Below are positions 33,320 through 42,440 of a DNA stretch of 64,000 bases, in pieces. Within the stretch, counting starts at the first letter, position 1. Every line of letters begins with the position of its first letter. The position numbers and the translations under genes were made by a program. The stretch covers positions 42,501 through 106,500 of the forward strand of contig CAUYUJ010016495.1 in assembly GCA_963575745.1 (NCBI GenBank). The letters are read 5' to 3'. Below the pieces are notes generated by a model that worked only from the letters and a program-made list of their open reading frames with translations, was not told where the DNA came from and searched no databases. The DNA comes from Prorocentrum cordatum. Its lineage: Eukaryota > Sar > Dinophyceae > Prorocentrales > Prorocentraceae.

Positions 33320-33665
33320 CAACCATCCTGTGGTGTTGGGTCCTCGTTTTGAAGAGACAGCGCCCCGCGTCCTCTCCTCCTCTCCTCCTCCCCTCCTCCC
33401 TCGTCCTCGTCATCGTCACGCAACCATCCTGTGGTGTTGGGTCCTCGTTTTGAAGAGACGGTGCCCCGCGCTCCTCTCCTTCCTCCTCCCCCTCCTCCCT
33501 CCTTCCATCATCAGCATCATCACCATCATCATCAACAACATCATCATCAACGTCATCACCATCAGCATCATCATCGTCGTCATCATCGTCATCGTCGCAG
33601 TCACCATCGTCGTTGTCATCATCTCCGTCATCGTCACAATCATCGCCATCAGCTTCGGCACACCC
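33320..33665 (+). repeat. 101-bp tandem duplication followed by an (ATC)n array
   Basis: CAACCATCCTGTGGTGTTGG starts at 33320 and at 33421. Each copy includes CCTCGTTTTGAAGAGAC and a CTC-rich part. ATC, GTC and CATCAG triplets then run 33503-33655. Confidence 0.85.
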
Positions 33666-34300
33666 TTTACACGTTTCGTGGCCCCATAGGGAGCTCCACC
33701 GACGGTCCCCATGGCGCAGTTCGCACGCGTCTCCCCCACCCAGTACAGCGCTTCGTGGCCCCATACGGAGCGCCACCTAAGGTCCCAGTGGCGCAGTTCG
33801 CATGCGTCTCCCCCGCCCAGGACAGTGTTTCGTGGCCCCATAGGGAGCCCCACCGAGGGTCCTAGTGACGCAGTTCGTATGCGTCTCCCCCGCCCAGGAA
33901 AGCGTTCCGTGGCCCCGTAGGGAGCTCCACCTAAGGTCCCAGTGGCACTGTTCGCATGAGTCTCCCCCATCCAGGACAGCGCTTCGTGGCCCCCCCACAG
34001 GGAGCTCCACCGAAGGCCCCAGTGGCGCAGTTCGCATGCGTCTCCCCCGCCCAGGACAGCGCTTCGTGGCCCCATGGGGAGCCCCACCGAAGGCCCCATT
34101 GGCGCAGTTCGCATGCGTCTCCCCTACCCAGGACAGCGCTTCGTGGCCCCATAGGGAGTTCCACCGAAGGCCCCAGTGGCGCAGTCCGCATGCGTCTCCC
34201 CTGCCCAGGACAGCGCTTCGTGGCCCCACAGGGAGCCGTCACCCCCATTTCGGCACTCCCTGACACGTTTCGTGGGCTCCACCGAAGGCCTCAGTGGCGG
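33650..34300 (+). repeat. 77-bp satellite, about nine copies
   Basis: CGTGGCCCCATAGGGAGCTC and variants begin units at 33677, 33754, 33831, 33908, 33985, 34065, 34142 and 34219, with a truncated unit at 34271. All spacings are 77 bp except one of 80 bp, caused by extra C residues. GTGGCGCAGTTCGCATGCGT and CCCGCCCAGGACAGCGCTTC are the other blocks. The period is not a multiple of three, so reverse-strand frames rotate through the unit; no gene is implied. The words TTCGGCACACCC and TTCGGCACTCCC flank the two ends. Confidence 0.95.
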
Positions 34301-34851
34301 CATTCCGAAGGTGGGGTTAGTTCCGCGCGTTCGTTTTTGAAGGCTGCGATGTGTAACCCAGCAGCTGCGCCTCGTCGACAGCGTTTCAGGGGCGATCGCC
34401 GCAACCAGCCCGGGTGCCCGAGCTACTGGCGTTATTGCCCGAGAATTGTCGAGGGCGTTCCAGGCCCACTGGTGGCCTCGGGGGGCTTCGGGGATGCGTC
34501 CGGAGACTTGCGGACACCTGCGTCGGAAGCCGTCGGAGTTCTGAGGAGGACGAACGGAGTGGGCTGCGGAGGAACGGAGGAGGAGGAGGAGGAGGAGGAG
34601 GAGAGGGAGTGGGAGGAAGATGAGGAAGAGGAGGTAGCCCCTTCGACTGGTACGAAGACGATGATGACGATGATGATGATGTTGATGATGATGACGATGA
34701 TGATGATGGTGATGATGATGATGACGAAGATGATGATGATGCTGAAGGTGATGCTGAAGATGATGATGATGATGATGACGCAGATAATGATGCTGAATAT
34801 GATGCTGAAGATGATGATGATCATGATGATGATGATGATGATGATGATGAC

Positions 34852-34900
<49 letters not shown>

Positions 34901-34915
34901 CGGATCATGCACAAT
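34301..34915. repeat. Unique GC-rich stretch, (GGA)n, then large (GAT)n array
   Basis: 34301-34560 shows no recognised gene, although a frame on each strand is open. GGA triplets lie at 34570-34635. GAT, GAC and GCT triplets run 34655-34905, with pure (GAT)n from about 34852. Confidence 0.85.
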
Positions 34916-34994
34916 CAGACCCACTCGTGCTCAGACTCACCCGCTCTCAGGCTCTCGTTATCAGACCTATCGTCTTCTTCCGCGTTGCGTTCCC

Positions 34995-35510
34995 CGCCAT
35001 ACATCGGCACACCCCTCACGCGGTTCTTGGCCTCATAGGGAGCTCCACCGAAGACGAGGTTCACAATTGCGGCGCTCTCAACTGCGTATGGTTGGGTCTC
35101 TCGCCAGGCAAACTGTATGTTTTTTGGGAAACTCGATTGCGAAATCTTTCCGGCACCGAAGGTTTTTGAAGGATTTCGGCATGCGCGCGCGACGGCGCGC
35201 GCGTGTGCACTTCGTCCCATTTTTTACAAGGGAATCGTGAAAAAGTGATATGGTATAGCAAAAAATGTCACCGCATAGTGATTTTCTACAAGGGAACCTC
35301 AGGGGGAAGAACCCGTTGGCCTGGGACATTGTGATTTCATATTTAGAATTGACATGTGGTCATAATGATATGTGATCTACATACCCGAAAGGGGTACCGA
35401 TAACGCCGGGGGGGGGGGTAGAGTCTATTCTCTTTTAAGAAAGGAGAACCTACGTCAATGAATCCTTGTTCGCAGTGAGTTGTCAACTCCACTGCTCGCG
35501 CAGTCATGTC
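34995..35510 (+). repeat. Displaced 77-bp unit and composite repeat body B with trailing segment
   Basis: CATCGGCACACCCCTCACGC followed by CATAGGGAGCTCCACCGA (35003-35055) is a lone, diverged 77-bp satellite unit. From 35095 the sequence matches 32090-32490: ACTCGATTGCGAAATC, the GC-alternating hairpin (about 35180-35203), the trailing segment, and the core GTCAACTCCACTGCTCGCGC at about 35485-35504. Confidence 0.8.
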
Positions 35511-35860
35511 GGTTGCGCAGGTCCGAAGGGGGTGCGCCGCACTCGTGCGCGCGGGTATGCGTTGCGCTGCCCAGCGCGCGAAGGCTCGGTCAGCAACCGT
35601 CCCCTCCCTCCGGACAGCCCGGGTTCTTGGCTGCCCTGATGCGCCCGTCTTGAAGCGCAGCACGTGCCGTGTTCAGAGCGTCCGTGCTGACACGTTGCGT
35701 GTCGGCTCACCGTGTTGGCCCACGTTTTGGCGAACGTGTCGCGCGCCAGACTTGCGTGTTCAGTCTGCGTGCTGAGCTCCGTGTCAGCACGTTGCGGGTT
35801 GCGTGTTGCGTATCGGGGCAGCTGAGTCCAGGTCGTCGCCGAAAAGTAAAACTATCGCCT
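35511..35860. other. No gene seen; TGTTGCGTGTTGCG-type short duplications
   Basis: CGTGTTCAG, GACACGTTGCGTGTCGGCTC and CACGTTGCGGGTTGCGTGTT words recur at 35665-35820. No ORF or RNA motif is convincing. Confidence 0.3.
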
Positions 35861-35922
35861 CGTCCTCCTCCTCCTTCTCCTCCTCCTCCTCCTCCTCCTC
35901 CTCCTCCTCCTCCTCCTCCTCT
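35861..35922. repeat. (CTC)n array at the left edge of element A
   Basis: Nearly pure CTC triplets end at 35922. They are followed at once by AAGCAACTGGGG, the presumed 5' untranslated region of element A. CTCAAG at 35921-35926 equals the last six bases of the DinoSL, which could be chance. Confidence 0.9.
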
Positions 35923-36047
35923 CAAGCAACTGGGGCCCGAGTTTTTGGGCCTGCCTCTGTGCCGTCCCGAGGCGCTTGAGGTTTCGTCTCCCCGCGGGAG
36001 ACGACTGAATCAGAGGCAATCTCCCGCATCCCTCGGCGCCCGCTGCC

Positions 36048-37193
36048 ATGGCGCCGCCTCATCGTCGCGGAGGCTGGTCTGCTGCGGGCCCTCCTCCTTG
36101 GCGTGATTCTGATGCGAATGGCTACTGGAAGTGTTGCGCTTGCGGCTGTGGCAAGAACCTGGCCCGATACTGGTTCTGCAAGCAGTGCCACGGCAAGCGC
36201 AAGGAGGTGGAGGCAGCGGCGCCCCCGCCGCCCAGCGGCGCCTGGGCTGCCCCCTGGGCGGACTGGGACAAGTGGGCAGCCAGTGGGGCCACGTCGGCGG
36301 CCCTGCCCGTGGGCCTCCAGGGAGGCACCAGCCCCCCGCCGGTGGCCGGCGACGAGGACAAGCTGTCCGAGGAGGAGCTGCAGCAGCTCATCTCCCTCAA
36401 CAAGAAGATGGGGAACTCGTCGGCCGCCACGGCCCTCCAGCATCGTCTTGACAAGCGCCGAGTCGGCGATGCGCCAGTGCCGCTCCAGGCTCAGGCGAAC
36501 CAGGTCGACCGTCATATCAAGCAGTTGGAGAAGAAGCTTCAGCATGACCTGGATCAGTACACTAAGTGGCAAAGCTGGCTCCACGACAAGAAGGAGTCCA
36601 TCGGTTCTATTCGTCACGAGCTGGCCGCAGAAGTTGGCAAGTACCAGTCATTGGTGGAGCAGCTGCGTACTCAGGTCTGTCCGCCTCCAGCGGCCCAGCC
36701 GAAGGCACGCGTGTCCCTGCAGGACCTTTTGTCGGGCGAGAGTGACTTCCTGGACATGTCCAACGTGGAGGAGGTGTTCGGGATCGACAGCTCGGTGTAC
36801 GAGGTGCAGGAGGCCGACACTAAGGAGCTGGAGAAGCGCACGACCCAGCTCAAGGAGGCCATCCAGGCGTCGGCACGCCAGTTGTTTGGAGAGGCGAAGA
36901 AGAAGTTCGACGAGCTCAAGAAAGCCCACGCAGCTCATGTCGGCAAGCTGGGCAAAAAACGTAAGGTTGGTGCTGAAGGTGCGGCGGCAGCAGCGGCACC
37001 TGGCGACGACGACGGAGGTACCAAGCCTGATGCGGCGCCGCCTGCGAGCGGGGGAGGCGAGAGGACCTCTTCAGCGGCTTCGTCGGGGGCGCCACCTTCT
37101 TCGTCGGCCTCGTCATCAGCAACGGACCTCCTTGGTGCTGCAGATCGCATTCTCGGTCCACTTGCAGAAGGAGGCCCCCCTGCCAGCGCCTAG
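36048..37193 (+). CDS. Element A ORF1: zinc-finger/coiled-coil protein
   Basis: 381 codons starting at ATG 36048. Residues 28-47 have the pattern W-x-C-x2-C-G-x2-K-N-x7-C-x2-C (Cys 29, 32, 44 and 47), a RanBP2-like zinc finger, with the same spacing as in element B ORF1. A Gly/Ala/Pro-rich linker follows. Residues at about 100-300 are Lys/Glu/Leu/Gln-rich and look like coiled coil (for example KQLEKKLQHDLDQ, ELEKRTTQLKEAIQ). The tail is low-complexity Ala/Ser/Pro with a basic KKRKVG stretch at about 304. By position it corresponds to the RNA-binding ORF1 of LINEs, expected to coat element RNA. It ends in TAG (37191-37193), and the endonuclease continues in the +1 frame. The ORF1 role is inferred from position. 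Confidence 0.8.
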   Translation: MAPPHRRGGWSAAGPPPWRDSDANGYWKCCACGCGKNLARYWFCKQCHGKRKEVEAAAPPPPSGAWAAPWADWDKWAASGATSAALPVGLQGGTSPPPVAGDEDKLSEEELQQLISLNKKMGNSSAATALQHRLDKRRVGDAPVPLQAQANQVDRHIKQLEKKLQHDLDQYTKWQSWLHDKKESIGSIRHELAAEVGKYQSLVEQLRTQVCPPPAAQPKARVSLQDLLSGESDFLDMSNVEEVFGIDSSVYEVQEADTKELEKRTTQLKEAIQASARQLFGEAKKKFDELKKAHAAHVGKLGKKRKVGAEGAAAAAAPGDDDGGTKPDAAPPASGGGERTSSAASSGAPPSSSASSSATDLLGAADRILGPLAEGGPPASA

Positions 37194-38841
37194 CTGGCAG
37201 GGGGGACATGACACACGTGCAGAAGGTAGTCCAGCGGCTACCATTCCCTCATCCCCACTGGAGCCCGACAAGGTTTCGAAATTACGTTGGTCCGAATCGA
37301 CTGGGAGCACCTGGTCAGCGGCGGCGACTTCGGGGTCGTCGGGTGAGGCCTTGCACCATGCGTGTGGGGCCAGCTCTGAGGCCTCTGTTGCCGCTTCTAA
37401 GTATTTTAGATTGCCCCCAGGAGGCGACTTACCTTCTGACCCCTCGAAGTTTTTATCTGTGCCCCCCTGCCCTGATTGCGCGTTCCAGTTGTCGATCGAA
37501 ACGGTGAACTGTACGAGTTGGTCTTCCATCGAGGCGTGGCTTGTAACCACGTCTGCAAACATCGTACTCGTGCAAGAGCACCACATCGTATCGGACGACG
37601 ACGTAGCCAAGGCAGGACAATGGGCACTTAGGAGGGGTTGGAAATCTCGATTCAATCCAGCTATCAGAACCGCAGCAGGAGGCACCTCGGGAGGTGTCGC
37701 AATTTTGGTCCGCTCCTTCCTGGGTTTTCACGATCCCGAGTTCGGTCCGATCGTCGTCCCGTCCAGGGCTATGAGTGGAATCGTCCAGGTGCCAGGGGCC
37801 GTTACGGTTTTGGTCTCATCGGTTTACCTGTACGACAGCGAAGAGCTTACCAGCAGGATTCTTGACATATTGGCGGCCGTCTCGGCCAGGCACTCGCTCT
37901 ACGAGGGTCCAAACGTGATAGGCGGCGACTTCAATATGATTCCAGAGGTCCTGGTTTCTTCGGGGGTCCCTGGATATCTGAAGGCGAATGTTATATACCC
38001 TGATATCGGCACATGTTCTAGTACTGGGGGTTTACGAGTCCTGGACTATTTTGTGCTATCGTCAGGTTTTACCCGATGCATTCAGGAAGTCACCGCCGTC
38101 CTCGGTAGCGACATCAAGACGCGCACGCCCGCGCGCATTCTCTTCCACCCGCAGTTGGCTGAGCTTAAGGCCCTCACTTTCCTCCGACCGCCGAGGTTGC
38201 CAGCGGAGTGCCCGATCGGCCCCGCGCCGTGCACGGAGGATCACGCCCACGTTTTGGACTGCGCCCGCGAAGGGCGAGATCTTATCCAGAGGCGTGCGTC
38301 CAGAGGCAAAATTCAGAAGCACCTAGACGTTTTGTACCGAGTCTGGGCTGATGCTGCTGAATGGGAGTTATCCAGGGTCCTTCAGACGGAGCTCATAATT
38401 TGGGGCTCCCGTGGACGTCGGCCTCGTTTGGCCTGGGTTTCGGCTCTGGAGAAAGATTCGCGAACCCCGACTCGTGATCCTGGCCTTGTGGCTGGTAGGT
38501 GGCTGTCAAGGACTACGAGGTTTATCTTGGGGGCTTTCGACTCTGGAGATTCTGGAGTTTTTAAGCGTTATCGGGCCCATTTGCTGGATCCCCCTCCTCA
38601 TGTTCAACGTGCTTGGGAAGGGTTTCGAGATGATTATCGTCTTGGGTGCGAACTCCTCCACGGTTTTCAGGATGTTTGCGAAGATGATTCACGTTTTCGA
38701 GAGTTTCACGCTCAACTTGAGCCTAGATTAGCAGAGTATGCGAAGTCTTCCTCACAGCGTTCTCTAAAGGAGTGGCGTAGTTGGCTTTTGGACGGCGTCG
38801 ACAAAGGGGGAAAACCGCCCACCGCTGGGCCCGCGAGCTGA
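37192..38841 (+). CDS. Element A endonuclease (EEP/APE-like) frame
   Basis: This frame is +1 to ORF1 and open across and beyond the ORF1 stop; it has no obvious start of its own, so 37192 marks only where it takes over. APE-like endonuclease landmarks appear in order: LVQEHHIV with a metal-binding Glu (about 37564-37590), GGTSGGVAILVR (about 37680-37715), GGDFNMIPE (about 37921-37947) and LDYFVLSSGF (about 38041-38070). The usual C-terminal Ser-Asp-His is not clear; an FHPQL stretch (about 38142) occupies the place. After the domain, an Arg/Trp-rich linker leads towards RT. The frame ends at TGA 38839-38841, overlapping the RT frame. The enzyme would nick target DNA to prime reverse transcription. 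Confidence 0.85.
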   Translation, partial: SWQGGHDTRAEGSPAATIPSSPLEPDKVSKLRWSESTGSTWSAAATSGSSGEALHHACGASSEASVAASKYFRLPPGGDLPSDPSKFLSVPPCPDCAFQLSIETVNCTSWSSIEAWLVTTSANIVLVQEHHIVSDDDVAKAGQWALRRGWKSRFNPAIRTAAGGTSGGVAILVRSFLGFHDPEFGPIVVPSRAMSGIVQVPGAVTVLVSSVYLYDSEELTSRILDILAAVSARHSLYEGPNVIGGDFNMIPEVLVSSGVPGYLKANVIYPDIGTCSSTGGLRVLDYFVLSSGFTRCIQEVTAVLGSDIKTRTPARILFHPQLAELKALTFLRPPRLPAECPIGPAPCTEDHAHVLDCAREGRDLIQRRASRGKIQKHLDVLYRVWADAAEWELSRVLQTELIIWGSRGRRPRLAWVSALEKDSRTPTRDPGLVAGRWLSRTTRFILGAFDSGDSGVFKRYRAHLLDPPPHVQRAWEGFRDDYRLGCELLHGFQDVCEDDSRFREFHAQLEPRLAEYAKSSSQRSLKEWRSWLLDGVDKGGKPPTAGPAS

Positions 38842-41054
38842 AGCCCTGGGTGGCCACGACCACGCTGTCGGCCGACGGCTTGGTCCTCTCGGATCCCATG
38901 TCCCTCCTGAAGTCGGAAGGGGAACGTTTCGGGGCTCTCTGGGAGTCTGCCTCGCACCCGCCGCCTGAGGATCAGGCGCCCCTCGAGTTCTTGGAGCCTT
39001 TGGAAGTACTCTCGGCGGACGATTTGATTGCTGCGAGTAAGACTTATCCTTTAGGCACGGCTTCCAGCGTTGATGGGTTTCACATGCGGCATTTCGCCCT
39101 TATGCATCCCGACTTGCTGATTGCCGTCAGCACCATGTTTTCGATGATGGAGGCCACCAGTCTGTTGCCCCACCCCGCCCAGGTGCTGCTCACGGTACTG
39201 CTTCAGAAGCCTGCAGGAGGCTACCGCCCGATAGGGCTTTTTTTTTCGGCACTCTATAGGCTGTGGGCTCGCGCTCGGCGCCCTTACGCTGAGCGATGGG
39301 AAGCCGAACATCAGCGTCTCTATTTGGCTTCAGGTTCTTTCAACTCAGCCTCGGATGTGGTGCATCGTCAGGGAGTGAAGAGTGAACATATAGTCGGTCG
39401 AGGGATGAGCTGTTGTAAAGTCTTATGGGACCTATATAAGTTCTACGAAACGATTCGGCTTCCCAAGCTCCTCGACCGTTGCCAGTTGCTCGATTTCCCG
39501 ATGCAGATCGCCAGAGTATCTTATAGGGCTTATCGTGGGGCTCGTTTCATATCGCTAGGAGGTCTTCTTCAGGGACCTCACTTTGCCACGCATGGGGTGG
39601 TTGCTGGCTGTAGCATAGCGACATCGTACGTCAGGGTTTACATCATCCCAACCGTGGATCCCATCAGGTTCCCCAAGCAGGTCTCCTTAGATATATACAT
39701 AGACGACTATGGGCTATCGAGTTCGGGGACTTCGAAGTCGGTCGTGTCGTCTTTGAAGCGGGCCTCGGTGGACCTCCTGGTGGCCCTGGAGACCGATATG
39801 GAGGCGACCATATCTACTGATAAGGCTGCAGTAGTGGCTTCTCACGCCGACGTAGGACAGGAGATGAAGACGTTTCTTGGAGCGCACGGCGGCCCCTCGG
39901 CGGACACCAGCTCTGCAATCAATCTTGGGGTCGACGACGGTGCTGGACAGGCTCGCCGCACCAAAGGTCGAGGTAGGAAGGCTCAGGCTAGACAGGCTCA
40001 GTTTAGAGCCCGCTGCCGACTGGTGCTAAAGGCTCGTCAAGCTCTAGGCCGACACACTCGCAGGATCTTTGTTTCAGGGCCGCTGGCATCAGTTACTTAC
40101 GGCTCAGAGGTTTATGGAGTTTCTGATTATGAGTTGGGAATGTTACGTTCTGGCTTTGGGAAGTCTGTCAAACCTTCGGCGGGGTCCAGGTCCCTTACTT
40201 CGCTGTGTATTCTGGAAGGGGACCCAGTTTATCATGCTGCCATTTCTCCGATTGCCAGATATTCCAGGGAATTGTGGGATGCCCAGGTTCAGCAGACTCC
40301 CTTTGCTCTAGGCTTCGCGGGTCTACGCGACGCTTGGACTCAGACGTGGGCCAACCCGCCAGCTGCTTGGCGGCAGGTGCGGGGCCCCATAGGTGCTATG
40401 TTTCTGTCCCTCAAGCGCATCGGCTGGAGCATGCCCAGCTACGCGCAGATGACGAACGACCTTGGCGTCACCTTCTCTCTCACGACCTCTTCCCCCAAAT
40501 TGATCAAGAATCTTCTGCGGGAAGCTGTCATTCGTCAACTGTGCCGGCTGTCAGGCGAGAAGCTTGGCGTTGGTGCCAGGCTCTGCTATGATTCTGTGAT
40601 TCGCGACCTCAGCAGTTCGAAATACACGCCGTTCGAGAAAGGCTCGATCAGAGCCAACGTCTGCGGTGCTTGTTGGACCAAGGAGCGGGCGACCCAGTGC
40701 GGTTATCAACTCCAGGACACGTGTTGCGCTTTGTGCGGCGGGCCCTCGGACTCGATTTTCCACAGGCTTTGGGTTTGTCCTGACCCTGAGGTCGCGGAGC
40801 TCAGACAGGAAATTGTAGATCCCGATGTTTTGCAGGCGGCCAATGAGATTGACCCTGCTTCGTGTTCCATGGAGGACTGGATTTTGTTCACCAAGGGTCT
40901 CTTCCCACATCCTGGGGACCTTCACCCCCGTCTTGTTCCCGAATGTGCTCCAGAGTTTCGTTGGGAGGTAGATCAAGAACACGAAGATGAGCAACTGTTT
41001 TCTGGATCCTATGTGTTAATGGATGGTTCTTGTCAGAAGCACGTAGTGAAATAA
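38781..41054 (+). CDS. Element A reverse transcriptase
   Basis: The frame overlaps the end of the endonuclease frame in the -1 register and has no ATG near its start, consistent with a fusion to the upstream frame. Counting from 38781, landmarks are KPAGGYRPIGL at about residues 143-153, motif A WDLYKFYE at about 216-223, motif B VVAGCSIATS at about 273-282 and motif C YIDDYG at about 306-311 (Asp codons 39702-39707). Motif B has AGCS where most LINE RTs have QGSPLSP. A Cys/His cluster (CALCGG, then HRLWVC) lies at about 40726-40780. The frame then enters RNase H (MDGSC at about 41019) and meets TAA at 41052. The RT would copy element RNA at the nicked target. Confidence 0.95.
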   Translation: MAFGRRRQRGKTAHRWARELKPWVATTTLSADGLVLSDPMSLLKSEGERFGALWESASHPPPEDQAPLEFLEPLEVLSADDLIAASKTYPLGTASSVDGFHMRHFALMHPDLLIAVSTMFSMMEATSLLPHPAQVLLTVLLQKPAGGYRPIGLFFSALYRLWARARRPYAERWEAEHQRLYLASGSFNSASDVVHRQGVKSEHIVGRGMSCCKVLWDLYKFYETIRLPKLLDRCQLLDFPMQIARVSYRAYRGARFISLGGLLQGPHFATHGVVAGCSIATSYVRVYIIPTVDPIRFPKQVSLDIYIDDYGLSSSGTSKSVVSSLKRASVDLLVALETDMEATISTDKAAVVASHADVGQEMKTFLGAHGGPSADTSSAINLGVDDGAGQARRTKGRGRKAQARQAQFRARCRLVLKARQALGRHTRRIFVSGPLASVTYGSEVYGVSDYELGMLRSGFGKSVKPSAGSRSLTSLCILEGDPVYHAAISPIARYSRELWDAQVQQTPFALGFAGLRDAWTQTWANPPAAWRQVRGPIGAMFLSLKRIGWSMPSYAQMTNDLGVTFSLTTSSPKLIKNLLREAVIRQLCRLSGEKLGVGARLCYDSVIRDLSSSKYTPFEKGSIRANVCGACWTKERATQCGYQLQDTCCALCGGPSDSIFHRLWVCPDPEVAELRQEIVDPDVLQAANEIDPASCSMEDWILFTKGLFPHPGDLHPRLVPECAPEFRWEVDQEHEDEQLFSGSYVLMDGSCQKHVVK

Positions 41055-41972
41055 TTAAGCAGGGCAGGGTGGGGCATAGCGGTTTTTGATTCTCAGCAGG
41101 TTTTGAAGCTTAGAGCCTGGTCCCCCCTTTGGGATCGGTTTCCCCAGACCCCTCAGGCGGCCGAGTTTGGGGCTCTAGCTTATTCTAGTCTTTGCCTCAC
41201 TGACCCTGCTCCAGGTTACACAGACTGTGTGAATGTGTGTAGGGCCTTTAAGTTCGACCGTTCTAAGAAGCTGTCGTACAAGAGGCCTTACTCGGGCCTC
41301 ATGATTAATGTTTTGGGGACCCGTTTTTCTGATTTGATCAAAGTGAAGGCCCATGTGGCCGAGTCGGACCATCTCTCCCCCGAAGAGCGTTCCTTTAAAA
41401 TCGGGAATGACGAGGCTGATCGTTCAGCCAAGCTCGGGGCCGCTGCTCACCCCAGGTGTACCAATGAGCAGCAGACTAAGCTGGATTGGCAGCTCAAGGT
41501 GTCGCGCACAGTCTCGCGCCTGGCGGCCAAAGTTCTTGTTTCTTGGCCGCGTCTGGACCTCGCAGACGTTCCCTACATCGTTCCTCCTCGCCCTCACCGC
41601 CTTGGGGCTGAGGTGCCTGAGGGAGAGCATGTCTGGGTTTGGGTCAAGTCTTTTTGGAGGTGCAATCGTTGTCTCAGATTTCGCAGGCAAGCAGCGCGTC
41701 CCTCGTGCGAGGGCTGCGCAGGAGACCTGCCCCTGGTTGCTCGTTCTGTGATTGAACGGGGTCACTCGTGTCTGGCGCTCGAGTGCTCGAACGATCAGAT
41801 CTTAATTATCTGCACCCGCTGCAAAGCGTTTTCGACCCTCGGACAATTTAAGCAGCTCCGCCATGAGTGCACACGCCCACTCGCAAAGGCAGCGGAGTAT
41901 TGGTCCAGGGTGAAGCGAGGCTGGCACCCGAAGGAACGCATTCGGGTGGAGACAATCCCCATCAGGGAGTAA
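41055..41972 (+). pseudogene. Element A RNase H and C-terminal Cys-rich segment, after an in-frame TAA
   Basis: Same frame as the RT; only the TAA at 41052-41054 separates them. Translation after it reads RAGWGIAVFD, the second strand of RNase H, so the fold spans the stop. The catalytic acids are all present: Asp of MDGSC (41022-41024, before the stop), Glu of AAEFGAL (41163-41165), Asp of TDCVNV (41223-41225) and Asp of GNDEADRSAK (41418-41420), with KVKAHV supplying the usual His region. A C-terminal CNRCLRF...CEGC segment (about 41660-41715) and a later CTRC resemble zinc ribbons. There is no natural start codon; the part is expressed only by readthrough, or the copy is dead. Confidence 0.9.
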
Positions 41973-42002
41973 GGCTGGTGGCTGGCAGGGCGCTCGTCGA
42001 AA

Positions 42003-42140
42003 AACTCCTCCTCCTCCTCCTCCCCCTCCCCCTCCCCCTCCTCCTCCTCCTCCTCCTCCTCCTCCTCCCTCCTCCTCCTCCTCCTCCTCCTCCTCCTCCT
42101 CCTCCTCCTCCTCCTCCTCCTCCTCCTCCTCCACCTCCTC

Positions 42141-42172
<32 letters not shown>

Positions 42173-42440
42173 GCGCCTGCAAGAGGCCAGCGGCCGCCCC
42201 GGCGCCCCAGTGCGCGGCCGCGGCGGCAGCGTTCCAGGCAGGCCGACGACGTGCTCCGCAGACCGACCTCGGTTTTTGTTTCCGAGCAGCTCTTCTGGCC
42301 CGTTCGCGGGCGTGCTTGGCATCCTTCCGATCAAGATCGGCAACGACACCATACGGCAACCGATTGAAAGTAGCCAGTCTCCTCCTCCTTCTCCTCCTCC
42401 TCCTCCTCCTTCCTCCTCCTCCTCCTCCTCCTCCTCTTCT
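42003..42440. repeat. (CTC)n array at the right edge of element A, with a second patch
   Basis: CTC triplets run 42003-42165, starting 30 bp after the element A stop. A unique island (42166-42370) and a second array (42374-42435) follow. The first may be the 3' tail of the element or the remainder of its target. Confidence 0.9.

Larger units (their letters stand above)
35923..42002 (+). mobile_element. Element A: non-LTR retrotransposon (ORF1, EEP, RT, RNase H)
   Basis: The order is an ORF1 with a zinc finger and predicted coiled coil, an APE-like endonuclease (EEP), a reverse transcriptase, an RNase H and a C-terminal Cys-rich segment. This is the layout of a LINE-like element, and no LTR or integrase was seen. 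It lies between a (CTC)n array ending at 35922 and another starting at 42003, so it either inserted into such an array or ends in one. Coding is complete but broken: an ORF1/EEP step to the +1 frame, a -1 step at about 38808-38814, and a TAA at 41052-41054. The boundaries are inferred from the arrays; no target-site duplication could be confirmed. Element B (58.5 kb) is its closest relative in the window. Confidence 0.85.

Noticed and set aside
32475-33776. 433-codon minus-strand frame with Asp-rich and Arg-rich parts
   Set aside because: It crosses a GAC array, repeat bodies, the 101-bp duplication and the 77-bp satellite; composition follows each repeat in turn.
36103-37191. Upstream half of the 912-codon frame as a separate gene over ORF1
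   Set aside because: It is a shadow of ORF1 in GC-rich DNA. The recognisable endonuclease sequence in this frame starts only after about 37.5 kb.
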